A DNA stretch of 11,153 nt. Origin: Bacillota bacterium. Lineage in GTDB: Bacteria; Bacillota; Clostridia; Oscillospirales; Oscillospiraceae. The DNA lies in the NCBI GenBank assembly GCA_023406225.1, contig JAEXWS010000038.1, positions 1-11,153 of the forward strand, written 5' to 3'. Below are positions 1 through 7,404 of this stretch, in pieces. The notes beneath the pieces were generated by a model that had not been told where the DNA came from, ran no database searches, and saw nothing but the letters and a program-made list of their open reading frames with translations. The first letter of the stretch is position 1, and each line of letters opens with the position of its first letter. Position numbers and translations under genes: made by a program.

Positions 1-394
1 TGATGTTGCCCGTCTCGTTCTCGATGCGGGCCTTGCTGAGGACTTCATCGTTATCCAGGTCCGAGACCTCCAGCTTCAATCCGGGATAGGCCTCTTCAAA
101 AAGGTCCACTTCCTTGAGCATCTTGGAGGAGGTGGCGTAGACGTTGATGGTGGTGTTCTCCGTCAGCGCCTTTTCGTAGAGCTCCTCGTCGGTCATGTCG
201 CTCCACTCGTCGTAAACGGGGCCGTAGGCATGTTCTCCGGTGGCGGCGTCGCCGCCGAAGCCGGGGCCCTCGCTCTGGGCGGGGTCCTTTCCGGTCTGGT
301 CTCCTTGTGCGGCGGGCTTGCTGCCGCAGCCGGCCAGCAGGCTGAGCGCCATGGCCAGCGTCAGCAGCAGTGCAAAGAACTTCTTCGTTTTCAT
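1..394 (-). CDS. ABC importer substrate-binding lipoprotein, N-terminal part (cut by window edge)
   Basis: This is the extracellular solute-binding lipoprotein of the importer encoded upstream; it should capture the ligand and deliver it to the fused permease. The ATG at 392-394 is preceded by AAAGGAG. The visible 131 residues begin with a lysine-rich start (MKTKK), a hydrophobic stretch and a lipobox LLAGC with Cys at residue 23, so lipid anchoring is expected. A flexible Gly/Pro/Ala linker follows. From about residue 80 comes a segment (TINVYATSS, then FEEAYPGLKLEV) typical of the first lobe of the iron/spermidine/sugar-type periplasmic-binding fold. The C-terminal two-thirds lies outside the window. 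It is the last gene of the importer operon, 70 nt after the ATPase, with no visible terminator between. The class is secure. The ligand (ferric iron, sugar phosphate, polyamine or phosphonate) cannot be read from this piece. Confidence 0.87.
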   Translation of the reverse strand, partial: MKTKKFFALLLTLAMALSLLAGCGSKPAAQGDQTGKDPAQSEGPGFGGDAATGEHAYGPVYDEWSDMTDEELYEKALTENTTINVYATSSKMLKEVDLFEEAYPGLKLEVSDLDNDEVLSKARIENETGNI

Positions 395-464
395 CGGGAT
401 CTTCTCCTTTCGTTTTTGAAAAACTGGCAGGGAATTCTCCGCTGGGTCCTGTATAAACTCGCAG

Positions 465-1583
465 TCAGACCGCGCGCTTAATGAGACGGGTGCTTTCCTT
501 GTTATAGACGTTGATCTTATCCTGGTCGATGAGCGCGTACACCTGCTGGTCGATCTCATAGTGGGACTGGCCGATCTCCTTGGCCAGGAACTCGTCCTGT
601 CCGGCCACCAATGTCACGATGGTCTCGGAACCGGCGGGCTGGCTGGCGTAGACCGTGACGGGGATGGCGCCGTCCACCATTTCCCGGGAGATGACCACCT
701 GCTCGGGGCGGATGGCCAGCACGCAGTCGAACTCGCCGGAGGGCACGGCCTCGTCGGTCATGTGGGAGCGGTCGAAGCTGTGCCCGCCCAGGGCGCTCTT
801 CACCACAAGCTGGCCGTTCTTCACCTCCGCCGTGCCGGAGAGGAAATTGATGCGGGGGTTGCCGATAAAGTCGGCGGCCTGGAGGTCGATGGGGTTGTTA
901 TACAGCTCCATGGGCGTGGCCACCTGGTTCAGCGCGCCCTCCTTGAACAATGCGATCTTGGTGGACATGGTCAGCGCCTCCACCTGGTCGTGGGTGACGT
1001 AGATAATGGTGGTGCCCAGCTCCCGGTGGAGCCGCTGGAGCTCGGCCCGCATGTCGATGCGGAGCTTGGCGTCCAGGTTGGAGAGGGGTTCATCCAGAAG
1101 CAGCAGCTTGGGGCTGGAGGCCACGGCCCGGGCGATGGCCACCCGCTGTTGCTGGCCGCCGGAGAGCTCCGTGGGATAGCGGTCCTTGTACTGGTCGATC
1201 CGCATCATCTTCAAAGAGTCCATGACCCGCTTATCGATCTCGGCCTTGTTCATCTTCTGGATCTTCAGCCCGAAGGCGATGTTGTCGTAAACGGTCATGT
1301 GGGGCCACAGGGCGTAGGACTGGAACACCAGGTTCAGCCCGCGCTTGCTGGGCTCGGCGTAATAGGCATCGTCGGCGTTGATCATCTCCACGCCGTCGAT
1401 GTGCAGCGTGCCGTTCTGGGGCTTCTCCAGGCCGGAGACCACCCGCAGCGTGGTGGTCTTGCCGCAGCCGGAGGGGCCCAGCAGGGTCATAAAGTCGCCG
1501 TCCTCAATGGTGAGGTTGATATCCCGGAGGACGTGGTTGCTGCCGTAAAATTTATCAATATGCTTTAATTCGATTCGGCTCAT
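465..1583 (-). CDS. ABC importer ATPase (Fe3+/spermidine/sugar-phosphate-type, with TOBE-like C-terminus)
   Basis: This 372-residue cytoplasmic ATPase powers the importer. Visible motifs are an A-loop Tyr13, Walker A GPSGCGKTT (36-44), Q-loop Gln88, signature LSGGQQQR (140-147), Walker B LLLLDEP (160-166) with catalytic Glu165, D-loop SNLDAK and switch His198 (YVTHDQ). After residue about 240 the GNPRINFL stretch and a beta-rich C-terminus, including LAIRPEQV, match the regulatory TOBE-type extension of the PotA/FbpC/UgpC/MalK class. Length fits that class. The ATG at 1581-1583 has a modest AAAGGG site. It lies 37 nt downstream of the permease gene and 70 nt upstream of the lipoprotein gene, so the three are probably co-transcribed. 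All catalytic residues are intact. Sequence alone does not separate iron from spermidine, phosphonate or sugar-phosphate importers. Confidence 0.93.
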   Translation of the reverse strand: MSRIELKHIDKFYGSNHVLRDINLTIEDGDFMTLLGPSGCGKTTTLRVVSGLEKPQNGTLHIDGVEMINADDAYYAEPSKRGLNLVFQSYALWPHMTVYDNIAFGLKIQKMNKAEIDKRVMDSLKMMRIDQYKDRYPTELSGGQQQRVAIARAVASSPKLLLLDEPLSNLDAKLRIDMRAELQRLHRELGTTIIYVTHDQVEALTMSTKIALFKEGALNQVATPMELYNNPIDLQAADFIGNPRINFLSGTAEVKNGQLVVKSALGGHSFDRSHMTDEAVPSGEFDCVLAIRPEQVVISREMVDGAIPVTVYASQPAGSETIVTLVAGQDEFLAKEIGQSHYEIDQQVYALIDQDKINVYNKESTRLIKRAV

Positions 1584-1620
1584 ATTCGTATCCCTTTCTC
1601 AAATCAAGTCGCTCCGCGTC

Positions 1621-3447
1621 TTAGCCCCAGCTCTTGCCGATATCCGCGCCGAACTTGTTGGCGATGATATAGCAGATCAGGATGAAGAACAGCACGCACA
1701 CGGAAATGGCGTCCGACATCTGGTTATACCCCTCCTGCGAGTAGGTAAAGGCCAGATAGGACATGGTGCGGGTGGTGGGCGTCATCATGATGATGATCAG
1801 ATCCAGCTCCTTGGCGATGGAAATGAACACCAGCATGAAGCCCGAAATAAAGCCGTTCTTTGCCAGGGGGATGATGATGGAGGCCATCCGCTTCCAGAAG
1901 CTGGCGCCGGCGATATCCGCCGCCTCCTCCAGCTCCGCGCTGATGGAGAGCATGTTTGCCGTGCCGGATTTGCTGGCGAAGGGGAAGTGTTTGACGACTG
2001 AGGTCAGGACGATCAGGGTGAACGTGCCGTACAGGGAGGGCAGCAGTCCGCCGAAGTGGGGACGGCTGAACATGGAGAAATACATGGTGGAAAACGCGAT
2101 GCCGCTCATCAGATAGGGGACGAACACCATCTGCTCGGTGAGGTTGCCGTACCACTTGCCCCGGCCTCGGGAGCTGATATAGCCCAGGAACTGGCCGCAG
2201 AACGCGGTGATGATGGAGGCGATCAGCGTCAATCGGACGGTGTTCCACAGAGCGCTTGTAAACTCCGGATTTTTGAAGATGCCCGGATAGTTGATGGCCT
2301 TCTGGGCCTGATCCACGGTGCCGACCCAGTTGTACAGCGTCAGGTTGTCCGCGCCGTAGCCCGCGCCGGTGGTGATCTGGAAGGTCTCCATCACCAAAAC
2401 GAACATGGGCATCACCATGGCCAGGAAGAGGAAGACCGCGAGGAACACCATCAGGGGCTTCTTGGCCTTGCCCAGGGGCATCAGGGTGCTGCGGCCGCCC
2501 TTGCCGCCCACGGTGGCGTAGGATTTCCGGACGCCCACCACCCTCTGGTTGGAGAAGATGATGCCCGCCGCCAGCAGCACCAGCACGATGGACATGGCGT
2601 AGCCCACGCCCTGGGGATTGCCGTTGATAAACACCCGCATCTTGGTGGCCAGGGTATAGTAGCCGATGCGGTTGCCCAGGTTGGCCGCCACGCCGTATGT
2701 ACCGATGGACTTGCTGATGGTCATGATGGTGGCGGAGAGCACGGAGGGCATGATCAGCGGCAGGGTGATGTGCCGGAGGATCTGGGCCTTGTTGGCGCCC
2801 TGGATCTCACCCATCTCCTCCAGCTCGGAGTTGATGGAGCGCAGCGCGCCGGACACCATGATATAGGAGAAGGCGTAGTAATGCATGGACATGCACAGGA
2901 TGATGGCGATGGGCCCATAGGCCAGCCAGTCGGGAATGGGGAGCCCCAGGCCCGCCAGGAAGCCGTTGGCCCCGGAGCGGGCGTTGCGGAACACCGCCAG
3001 CCAGCTCAGCGCCTTGGTCCAGGAGGGGATCATATAGGGGATGATGACCAGCATGCCCAGAAGCTTTTTGCCCGGGATGTCGGTGCGGACCAGGACCCAT
3101 GCCAGCACCGAGCCCAGGGGCACGGAGATCAGCATGGTGAAGAAGCCGCAGACCAGGGAGTTTTTCAGCGGCCCCCACAAAACGGCCTTGGACATGCTGC
3201 TAACCAGCATGTACTGCCAATAATACAGCGTGAAATCGCCCACGTTGCCGTCCACCCGGCGCAGCTCGGACTGGGCCAGCGTGAAGGTCGCCGTGACCAT
3301 TTGCAGCAGGGGAATGATGATCAGGCAGAACAGCACGACCAGGCTGACCGCCACGATCATGTTGAACGGGTTCGTCACCACGTTCAAGATCAGGTTCTTG
3401 AGACGCTTTTTGGTTAAAGGCTTCCTGGGAAGAGCTTTCTTTGACAC
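1621..3447 (-). CDS. Fused two-domain ABC importer permease (ferric-iron/sugar-phosphate type)
   Basis: This 608-residue integral membrane protein forms the translocation path. It holds two tandem binding-protein-dependent permease domains in one chain, as in the FbpB/AfuB family, instead of two separate subunits. The first domain spans about residues 30-300 and carries an EAA-type coupling loop at 210-230 (EEMGEIQGA ... LP). The second spans about 332-600 and has its own loop at 508-527 (EEAADIAGA ... IP). These loops contact the ATPase. A charged linker at about 300-330 joins the halves. The start is GTG at 3445-3447, placed by GAGGTG five bases upstream (3453-3458). An in-frame TAA fifteen bases before the GTG rules out a longer form. 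It is the first gene of the operon, following a leader of about 140 nt from a consensus promoter. The importer class is clear; the substrate is not. Confidence 0.92.
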   Translation of the reverse strand: MSKKALPRKPLTKKRLKNLILNVVTNPFNMIVAVSLVVLFCLIIIPLLQMVTATFTLAQSELRRVDGNVGDFTLYYWQYMLVSSMSKAVLWGPLKNSLVCGFFTMLISVPLGSVLAWVLVRTDIPGKKLLGMLVIIPYMIPSWTKALSWLAVFRNARSGANGFLAGLGLPIPDWLAYGPIAIILCMSMHYYAFSYIMVSGALRSINSELEEMGEIQGANKAQILRHITLPLIMPSVLSATIMTISKSIGTYGVAANLGNRIGYYTLATKMRVFINGNPQGVGYAMSIVLVLLAAGIIFSNQRVVGVRKSYATVGGKGGRSTLMPLGKAKKPLMVFLAVFLFLAMVMPMFVLVMETFQITTGAGYGADNLTLYNWVGTVDQAQKAINYPGIFKNPEFTSALWNTVRLTLIASIITAFCGQFLGYISSRGRGKWYGNLTEQMVFVPYLMSGIAFSTMYFSMFSRPHFGGLLPSLYGTFTLIVLTSVVKHFPFASKSGTANMLSISAELEEAADIAGASFWKRMASIIIPLAKNGFISGFMLVFISIAKELDLIIIMMTPTTRTMSYLAFTYSQEGYNQMSDAISVCVLFFILICYIIANKFGADIGKSWG

Positions 3448-3568
3448 GGTAACACCTCTTTCTTACTCACTGTCGGGAAAACGCCTGGGGAAAATTCCTT
3501 TCTCTCGTCCCTCACATTCATTCTCTGATTTCATCCGCGAAATTCCGCCTTGATCATGGGCGTTTTTC

Positions 3569-3580
3569 GCAAACGTTTGC
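3569..3580. promoter_or_regulatory. LacI-family-type operator (perfect 12-bp palindrome)
   Basis: GCAAACGTTTGC is a perfect palindrome with the central CG of LacI-family operators (compare PurR and CcpA-type sites). Read on the minus strand with flanks it is ATGCAAACGTTTGCG, close to but not exactly a catabolite-responsive element. It lies 14 bases downstream of the -10 box of the importer promoter, where a bound repressor would block initiation or early elongation. No LacI-type regulator gene is in the window, so the binding protein is unknown. Confidence 0.65.
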
Positions 3581-3594
3581 ATTTACCTATGAAC

Positions 3595-3624
3595 ATTATA
3601 ATAACTTTACCGCCCAATTGTCAA
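3595..3624 (-). promoter_or_regulatory. Sigma-A/70 promoter of the importer operon
   Basis: On the minus strand, TTGACA (3619-3624) and TATAAT (3595-3600) are both exact consensus with an 18-base spacer. The predicted start is near 3588, leaving a leader of about 140 nt before the GTG of the permease gene. The surrounding AT-rich stretch (about 3590-3695) contrasts with the GC-rich genes. No gene is seen in 3448-3692; it holds this promoter, the operator and the leader. Confidence 0.8.
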
Positions 3625-3692
3625 TTGATATGTTTTCCATTTTGACGTTGTTTTTTTATTCATTTTCACAATTATTAGGCAAAGTGCATATA

Positions 3693-3733
3693 AAAACAGG
3701 CTATGGCCTATCAAATCGACCATAGCCTGTTTT
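3693..3733 (-). terminator. Hairpin terminator of the exporter operon
   Basis: A perfect 14-bp inverted repeat (AAAACAGGCTATGG at 3693-3706, complement at 3720-3733) encloses a 13-nt loop. On the minus strand the stem runs into a T-rich stretch, and it lies about 45 nt after the stop of the second exporter gene. This separates the exporter transcript from the importer promoter. Because the arms end in A and T runs, it could also stop plus-strand transcription, but no plus-strand gene reads into it. Confidence 0.85.
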
Positions 3734-3778
3734 GCGTCCGTTTAGATTTCAGAATACGTTTTCGTGATCCGCCTCCGC

Positions 3779-5512
3779 CTACTGGAACTGCGCCGCGTAC
3801 AGGTTGGCGTAAACGCCGCCCCGGTCCAGCAGCTCCTGGTGGGTCCCCTGCTCCGCCACGCCGCCGTCATCCAGCACCAAAATGCAGTCGGCGTTTCGCA
3901 CGGTGGCCAGCCGGTGGGCGATGACAAAGCAGGTCCTGTCCCGGCGCAGGCGCTCCATGGCCAGGCTGACGGCCCCCTCGGTCTCCGTGTCCACGTTGCT
4001 GGTGGCCTCGTCCAGGATGACGATGTCCGCCTCCGTCAAAAAGCACCGGGCGATGGCCAAAAGCTGCCGCTGGCCCTTGGAGATCCCGGCCCCCCCGTCG
4101 GTCAGCACCGTGTCGTATCCCTCCGGCAGGGACAGGATGAAGCGGTGGATGCGGGCCGCCTTGGCGGCCTCCACGACCTGCGCCCGGGTGGCGCCGGGCG
4201 CGCCGTAGGCGATGTTTTCCGCGATGGTGCCCCCGAACAGCCTGGTATCCTGGAGCACCAGGGCCAGACGGCGGCGCAGGGCGTCCCGGCTGTACGCGCC
4301 CACGGGCACGCCGTCCACGGTGATGGAGCCGCCCTGAGGCTCGTAAAACCGCAAAAGCAGGCTCACCAGCGTCGTTTTTCCCGCGCCGGTGGGGCCCACC
4401 ACCGCCGCCAGGGCCCCGGCGGGCACATGGGCGGTGAAGCCGCGCAGCACGGGCCGCTCCGGGTCGTAGCCGAAGTCCACATGGTCAAAGACGATCTCGC
4501 CGGAAAGCGTTTGCACGTCCACCGCTCCGGCGGGGTCCCCGGCCTCCTCCGGCTCATCCAGCAGGTCCATCACCCGCTCCGCCGCGGCGGCGCTGGCCTG
4601 GAGCTCGCTGAGGAGATTGGCCGCCTCCCGGATGGGGCCGGAGAACTTGCGGGAATACAGCACGAAGGAGGACAGGCTCCCCAGCGTCAGCCCGCCGCCC
4701 AGGTACAGCAGCGCGCCGAACACGCTGATGGCCGCCAGGGAGACGTTGTTGATGAAGTTCACCGACGGCCCCAGGGTGGAGCTGGCCCGGTCCGCCCGGT
4801 AATAGGCCTCCGAGGCCGCCTCGTTCCGGGCCTGGAACTGGGCAAGGTCCGCCGCCTCCACGCCGTAGGCCCGGATGGTCCGCTGCTGGCCCACCCGCTC
4901 CTCCGCAAAGCCGTTCAGGGCCCCCAGCTCCCGGGAGCGAAGGCGGAACAGGGGGTGGATGCGCTTCATCTGCCACCGGGTCAGGGCGGCGGACAGGGGC
5001 ACCGTGACGAAAAACACGCAGGCCAGCCGGGGCGAGATGGCCAGCAGCATGGCAAAGGAGCCGGCCACGGTGAGCAGGCTGGTGAAAATTTGCAGCAGGT
5101 CCGTGGATATGGTGGCGTTCACAGTGTCCACATCGTAGCAGATGCGGCTGATCAAGTCTCCCGCCGGGTGGGTGTCGAAGTATCCCACCGGAAGCTCGCT
5201 CATATGGTCGAAGGCCGCCTTGCGCAGATCGTGGGACAGGCCCTGCCCCACCCGGATCAGCCGGGCGGAAATGCGGTAATTCAGCAGGGCGGACAGAGCG
5301 TAGCACCCCGTCATCCCCGCGCAGCAGCGCAGCACCCGGGAAAAATCCACCCCGCCGGGGACCGTGCCCACCGCGTCCACCGCCCAGCCGGACAGCAGCG
5401 GCGCGGCCAGGGCCAGCAGATTAGCCGCCACCGTCAGCGCCAGCAGCCAAAGGAGCTGGAACCGGTACGGTCCGAGGAACCGGCCCAGCCGTCTCAAAAG
5501 ATGGCGTTTCAT
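3779..5512 (-). CDS. ABC exporter half-transporter with catalytic Walker B and degenerate signature motif
   Basis: This 577-residue protein has an N-terminal six-helix exporter membrane domain (about 15-310) and a C-terminal ATPase domain (about 338-577). Visible motifs are Walker A GPTGAGKTT (373-381), Q-loop Gln421, signature ISKGQ (477-481, a departure from LSGGQ), Walker B IVILD (497-501) with Glu502, and switch His533 (IAHRL). It is the catalytically complete partner of a heterodimer in which its own signature completes the degenerate site. The ATG at 5510-5512 overlaps the stop of the upstream exporter gene (ATGA, 5509-5512), suggesting translational coupling and equal production. Families of this design include BmrCD, LmrCD and TM287/288, which move drugs, lipids or peptides. 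Nothing here names the cargo. A terminator follows after about 45 nt. Confidence 0.93.
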   Translation of the reverse strand: MKRHLLRRLGRFLGPYRFQLLWLLALTVAANLLALAAPLLSGWAVDAVGTVPGGVDFSRVLRCCAGMTGCYALSALLNYRISARLIRVGQGLSHDLRKAAFDHMSELPVGYFDTHPAGDLISRICYDVDTVNATISTDLLQIFTSLLTVAGSFAMLLAISPRLACVFFVTVPLSAALTRWQMKRIHPLFRLRSRELGALNGFAEERVGQQRTIRAYGVEAADLAQFQARNEAASEAYYRADRASSTLGPSVNFINNVSLAAISVFGALLYLGGGLTLGSLSSFVLYSRKFSGPIREAANLLSELQASAAAAERVMDLLDEPEEAGDPAGAVDVQTLSGEIVFDHVDFGYDPERPVLRGFTAHVPAGALAAVVGPTGAGKTTLVSLLLRFYEPQGGSITVDGVPVGAYSRDALRRRLALVLQDTRLFGGTIAENIAYGAPGATRAQVVEAAKAARIHRFILSLPEGYDTVLTDGGAGISKGQRQLLAIARCFLTEADIVILDEATSNVDTETEGAVSLAMERLRRDRTCFVIAHRLATVRNADCILVLDDGGVAEQGTHQELLDRGGVYANLYAAQFQ

Positions 5513-7218
5513 TCCGTTCCGCCTCCCATTTGCAGCTCCGCCATCCGGCGGTAACGGGCGCTGGCCCGCAGCAGCTCGCCATGGGTCCCCTGGGCGGCGA
5601 TGCGCCCCTCCTCCAGCAGCAGGATGCGGTCCGCCTCCCGCAGGGAGGCGACGCGCTCGGAGACCACCACCAGGGTCATGCCGGGGCGGTCCCGGCGGAT
5701 GGCGGCGTGCAAAGCGGCGGCGGTCCGGTAGTCCAGGGCGCTGTCCGCGCTGTCCAGCACCAGGACCCGGGGACTACCCGCCAGAGCCCGGGCGATCAGC
5801 AGCCGCTGCCGCTGCCCGCCGGAGAGGTTCGCCCCCCGGATGTCTATGTGGGTGTCCATCCCCTCGGGCAAAGCGGCGATAAAGTCCCAGGCCTGGGCGG
5901 TCCCGGCCGCGGCGGCCGCGTCCTCCCGGGAGATTCCCCGGAGGAAGGAGATGTTTTCATACACGCTGGCCGAGAGGAGCTCCTCATTTTGAAACACGAC
6001 CCCACAGCGGCCGCAAAGCTCCGCCCGGCCCAGGGAGCGCACGTCCCGTCCCCCCACCCAGACCACGCCGCCGTCCGCGTCGTACAGCCGCAGCAGCAGG
6101 CTGACAAGGGTGGTCTTTCCGCTGCCGGTGGGGCCCAGGATGCCCAGCGTCTCCCCGGCGCGGAGGGTGAAAGACGCGTTCTCCAGGTCGTTTTCCACGC
6201 CCAGATAGGAAAAGGACACGCCGTCCATCCCCAGCTCCGCCGGCGAAACGGCGCGTATGTCCTCCACCGCCTGCTCCGCCGGAGCCAGAAGGACCTCCTC
6301 GATCCGGCGGGCGGAGGCCGCGCCCTTGCTCAGCTTGACAAAGACCTTGGCAAGACCCAGCGTTGCGCTCTGGATCAGGGCGAAGTAGGACAAAAACCCC
6401 ACGATCTGCCCCACGGGCATCTGTCCCGCGTTCACCCGGACCGCCCCCACCAAAACCACCAAGACCAGCCCGAAATTCAGTAAAAAGTCCGTGATGGGGT
6501 TGGCGGCGGCCATGACCCGTCCGGCGGTCTCCTCCGTCCGGCGGGACGCCTCGTTGGCGGTCTCAAACCGGCTCCGCTCCCGCTCCTGGCAGGCCAGGGC
6601 CTTGACGACCCGGACACCGGAGGCGTTTTCCCGGATGATGCGCACCACCGCGTCCACCGCCGACTGGGCCTTGGTGTAAAAGGGGATGCCCCGCCGGGTG
6701 ATCAGATAGATGGTGAGAAAGGTCAGCGCGCACACGGCGAGCTGCACCGCCGCCAGGGCGGGCTCCAGCAGAAAGGTCAGCGTCAGTCCGCCCAGCACCA
6801 GCATGGGGGCCCGGATGCCGCCCCGCTGGACCTTGTCGAACATCTGGTGGACGTTATAGGTGTCGTTGGTCAGTCGGGACACCAGGGAGGAGCTGGAATA
6901 GCGGTCCATCTGGGCGCAGGAGAGATGCTCCGTCCGGTCGTACAGGTCCCGGCGGAGGGTCTTCGTCACCTCCATGGACACCTTTGCCGCCATGCGGTTG
7001 GCCGTGATGTTGCAGAACGCGGCGGAAAAGGCCAGCGCCGCCATCAGCCCGCCGGTGCGCCAGATGGCGGCCGGGTCCCCGGCGGGCACCAGCACGTCGA
7101 TCACCCGGGCCAGCAGCAGCGGCAAAACCAGTTCCAGCATGGCGGCGGTGAATTTGACCGTGACCCCGCAGGCCACCCGGGCGGCATAGGGCCGCAGATA
7201 TCCCAGCACCGTCCGCAT
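5509..7218 (-). CDS. ABC exporter half-transporter with degenerate ATPase site and intact signature
   Basis: This 569-residue partner of the downstream gene has six membrane helices (about 15-300) followed by an ATPase domain (about 330-569). Walker A GPTGSGKTT (362-370), Gln410 and signature LSGGQRQR (465-472) are intact. The residue after Walker B VLVLD (485-489) is Ser490 instead of Glu, and the switch histidine position holds Glu521 (VSERV). The protein should therefore bind ATP poorly or without turnover, while lending its LSGGQ to the partner's competent site. This is the complementary arrangement expected of an asymmetric heterodimer. The ATG at 7216-7218 has an excellent AAAAGGAGG (7226-7234) seven bases upstream. 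It is the first gene of a two-gene operon with its own promoter and operator-like element. The substrate is unknown; multidrug or lipid export is a family-level guess. Confidence 0.93.
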   Translation of the reverse strand: MRTVLGYLRPYAARVACGVTVKFTAAMLELVLPLLLARVIDVLVPAGDPAAIWRTGGLMAALAFSAAFCNITANRMAAKVSMEVTKTLRRDLYDRTEHLSCAQMDRYSSSSLVSRLTNDTYNVHQMFDKVQRGGIRAPMLVLGGLTLTFLLEPALAAVQLAVCALTFLTIYLITRRGIPFYTKAQSAVDAVVRIIRENASGVRVVKALACQERERSRFETANEASRRTEETAGRVMAAANPITDFLLNFGLVLVVLVGAVRVNAGQMPVGQIVGFLSYFALIQSATLGLAKVFVKLSKGAASARRIEEVLLAPAEQAVEDIRAVSPAELGMDGVSFSYLGVENDLENASFTLRAGETLGILGPTGSGKTTLVSLLLRLYDADGGVVWVGGRDVRSLGRAELCGRCGVVFQNEELLSASVYENISFLRGISREDAAAAAGTAQAWDFIAALPEGMDTHIDIRGANLSGGQRQRLLIARALAGSPRVLVLDSADSALDYRTAAALHAAIRRDRPGMTLVVVSERVASLREADRILLLEEGRIAAQGTHGELLRASARYRRMAELQMGGGTE

Positions 7219-7241
7219 GTCCCCGCCTCCTTTTCAACCGC

Positions 7242-7253
7242 TTAAACGTTTGC
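7242..7253. promoter_or_regulatory. LacI-type operator-like element at the exporter promoter
   Basis: The ten bases AAACGTTTGC (7244-7253) are identical to ten of the twelve bases of the palindrome at 3569-3580; only the two outer bases of one arm differ (TT instead of GC). It lies eight bases downstream of the exporter -10 box and just before the ribosome site, the same promoter-proximal geometry as the first copy. A weaker site for the same repressor is the simplest reading. This is an inference from similarity. Confidence 0.45.
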
Positions 7254-7261
7254 ACGATCCT

Positions 7262-7289
7262 ATCATACCACATCCCGGCCCCAAGTCAA
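7262..7289 (-). promoter_or_regulatory. Promoter of the exporter operon
   Basis: On the minus strand, TTGACT (7284-7289) is followed after 16 bases by TATGAT (7262-7267). The bases TGG just before the -10 give an extended -10. The predicted start is near 7255, with a leader of about 37 nt to the ATG. The -35 box overlaps a tandem repeat CAATTCG x2 (7287-7300). Confidence 0.65.
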
Positions 7290-7338
7290 TTCGCAATTCG
7301 TTGCACAAATCAACTATTTTTTTGACAGGGCCCGCCCG

Positions 7339-7367
7339 TTGCATTTTGCCGGGTCCTGCGGTATGAT
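7339..7367 (+). promoter_or_regulatory. Possible promoter of the prepilin-like gene
   Basis: TTGCAT (7339-7344) and TATGAT (7362-7367) are separated by 17 bases and lie 37 bases before the ATG. The -10 is good; the -35 matches only the TTG. Together with the exporter promoter this makes 7219-7404 a divergent promoter region. Confidence 0.4.
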
Positions 7368-7390
7368 ATCCTCGATCCTGAAAAAGCCGG

Positions 7391-7396
7391 AGGAGG
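7391..7396 (+). promoter_or_regulatory. Ribosome binding site fixing the prepilin start
   Basis: AGGAGG lies eight bases before the ATG at 7405. It selects that codon over an upstream in-frame TTG at 7339, which would bury the prepilin leader inside a longer N-terminus and overlaps the promoter. Confidence 0.7.
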
Positions 7397-7404
7397 ACGG
7401 GGCC

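Noticed and set aside
230..481. A plus-strand 83-codon frame opposite the lipoprotein start
   Set aside because: It is antisense to a lipoprotein gene with a clear signal peptide and ribosome site, and it ends in the operon spacer. It is not a gene.
2056..3417. A 453-codon plus-strand open frame opposite the fused permease
   Set aside because: It is a His/Gln/Gly-rich shadow frame of the membrane protein; it has no ribosome site and no recognisable domain.
3567..3582. Canonical CcpA catabolite-responsive element at the importer promoter
   Set aside because: The minus-strand reading is close to the consensus but the last base does not fit, and the perfect symmetry suits a dedicated LacI-family repressor better. 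It is called generically.
3764..5554. A 596-codon plus-strand open frame opposite the second exporter gene
   Set aside because: The composition (His, Gln, Arg, Gly rich) has no domain features, and the minus strand encodes an intact ABC exporter with all motifs.
7322..7327. An exact TTGACA on the plus strand before the prepilin gene
   Set aside because: The nearest good -10 (7362-7367) is 34 bases away and no -10 lies at 16-18 bases, so it is probably not a -35 box for this gene.
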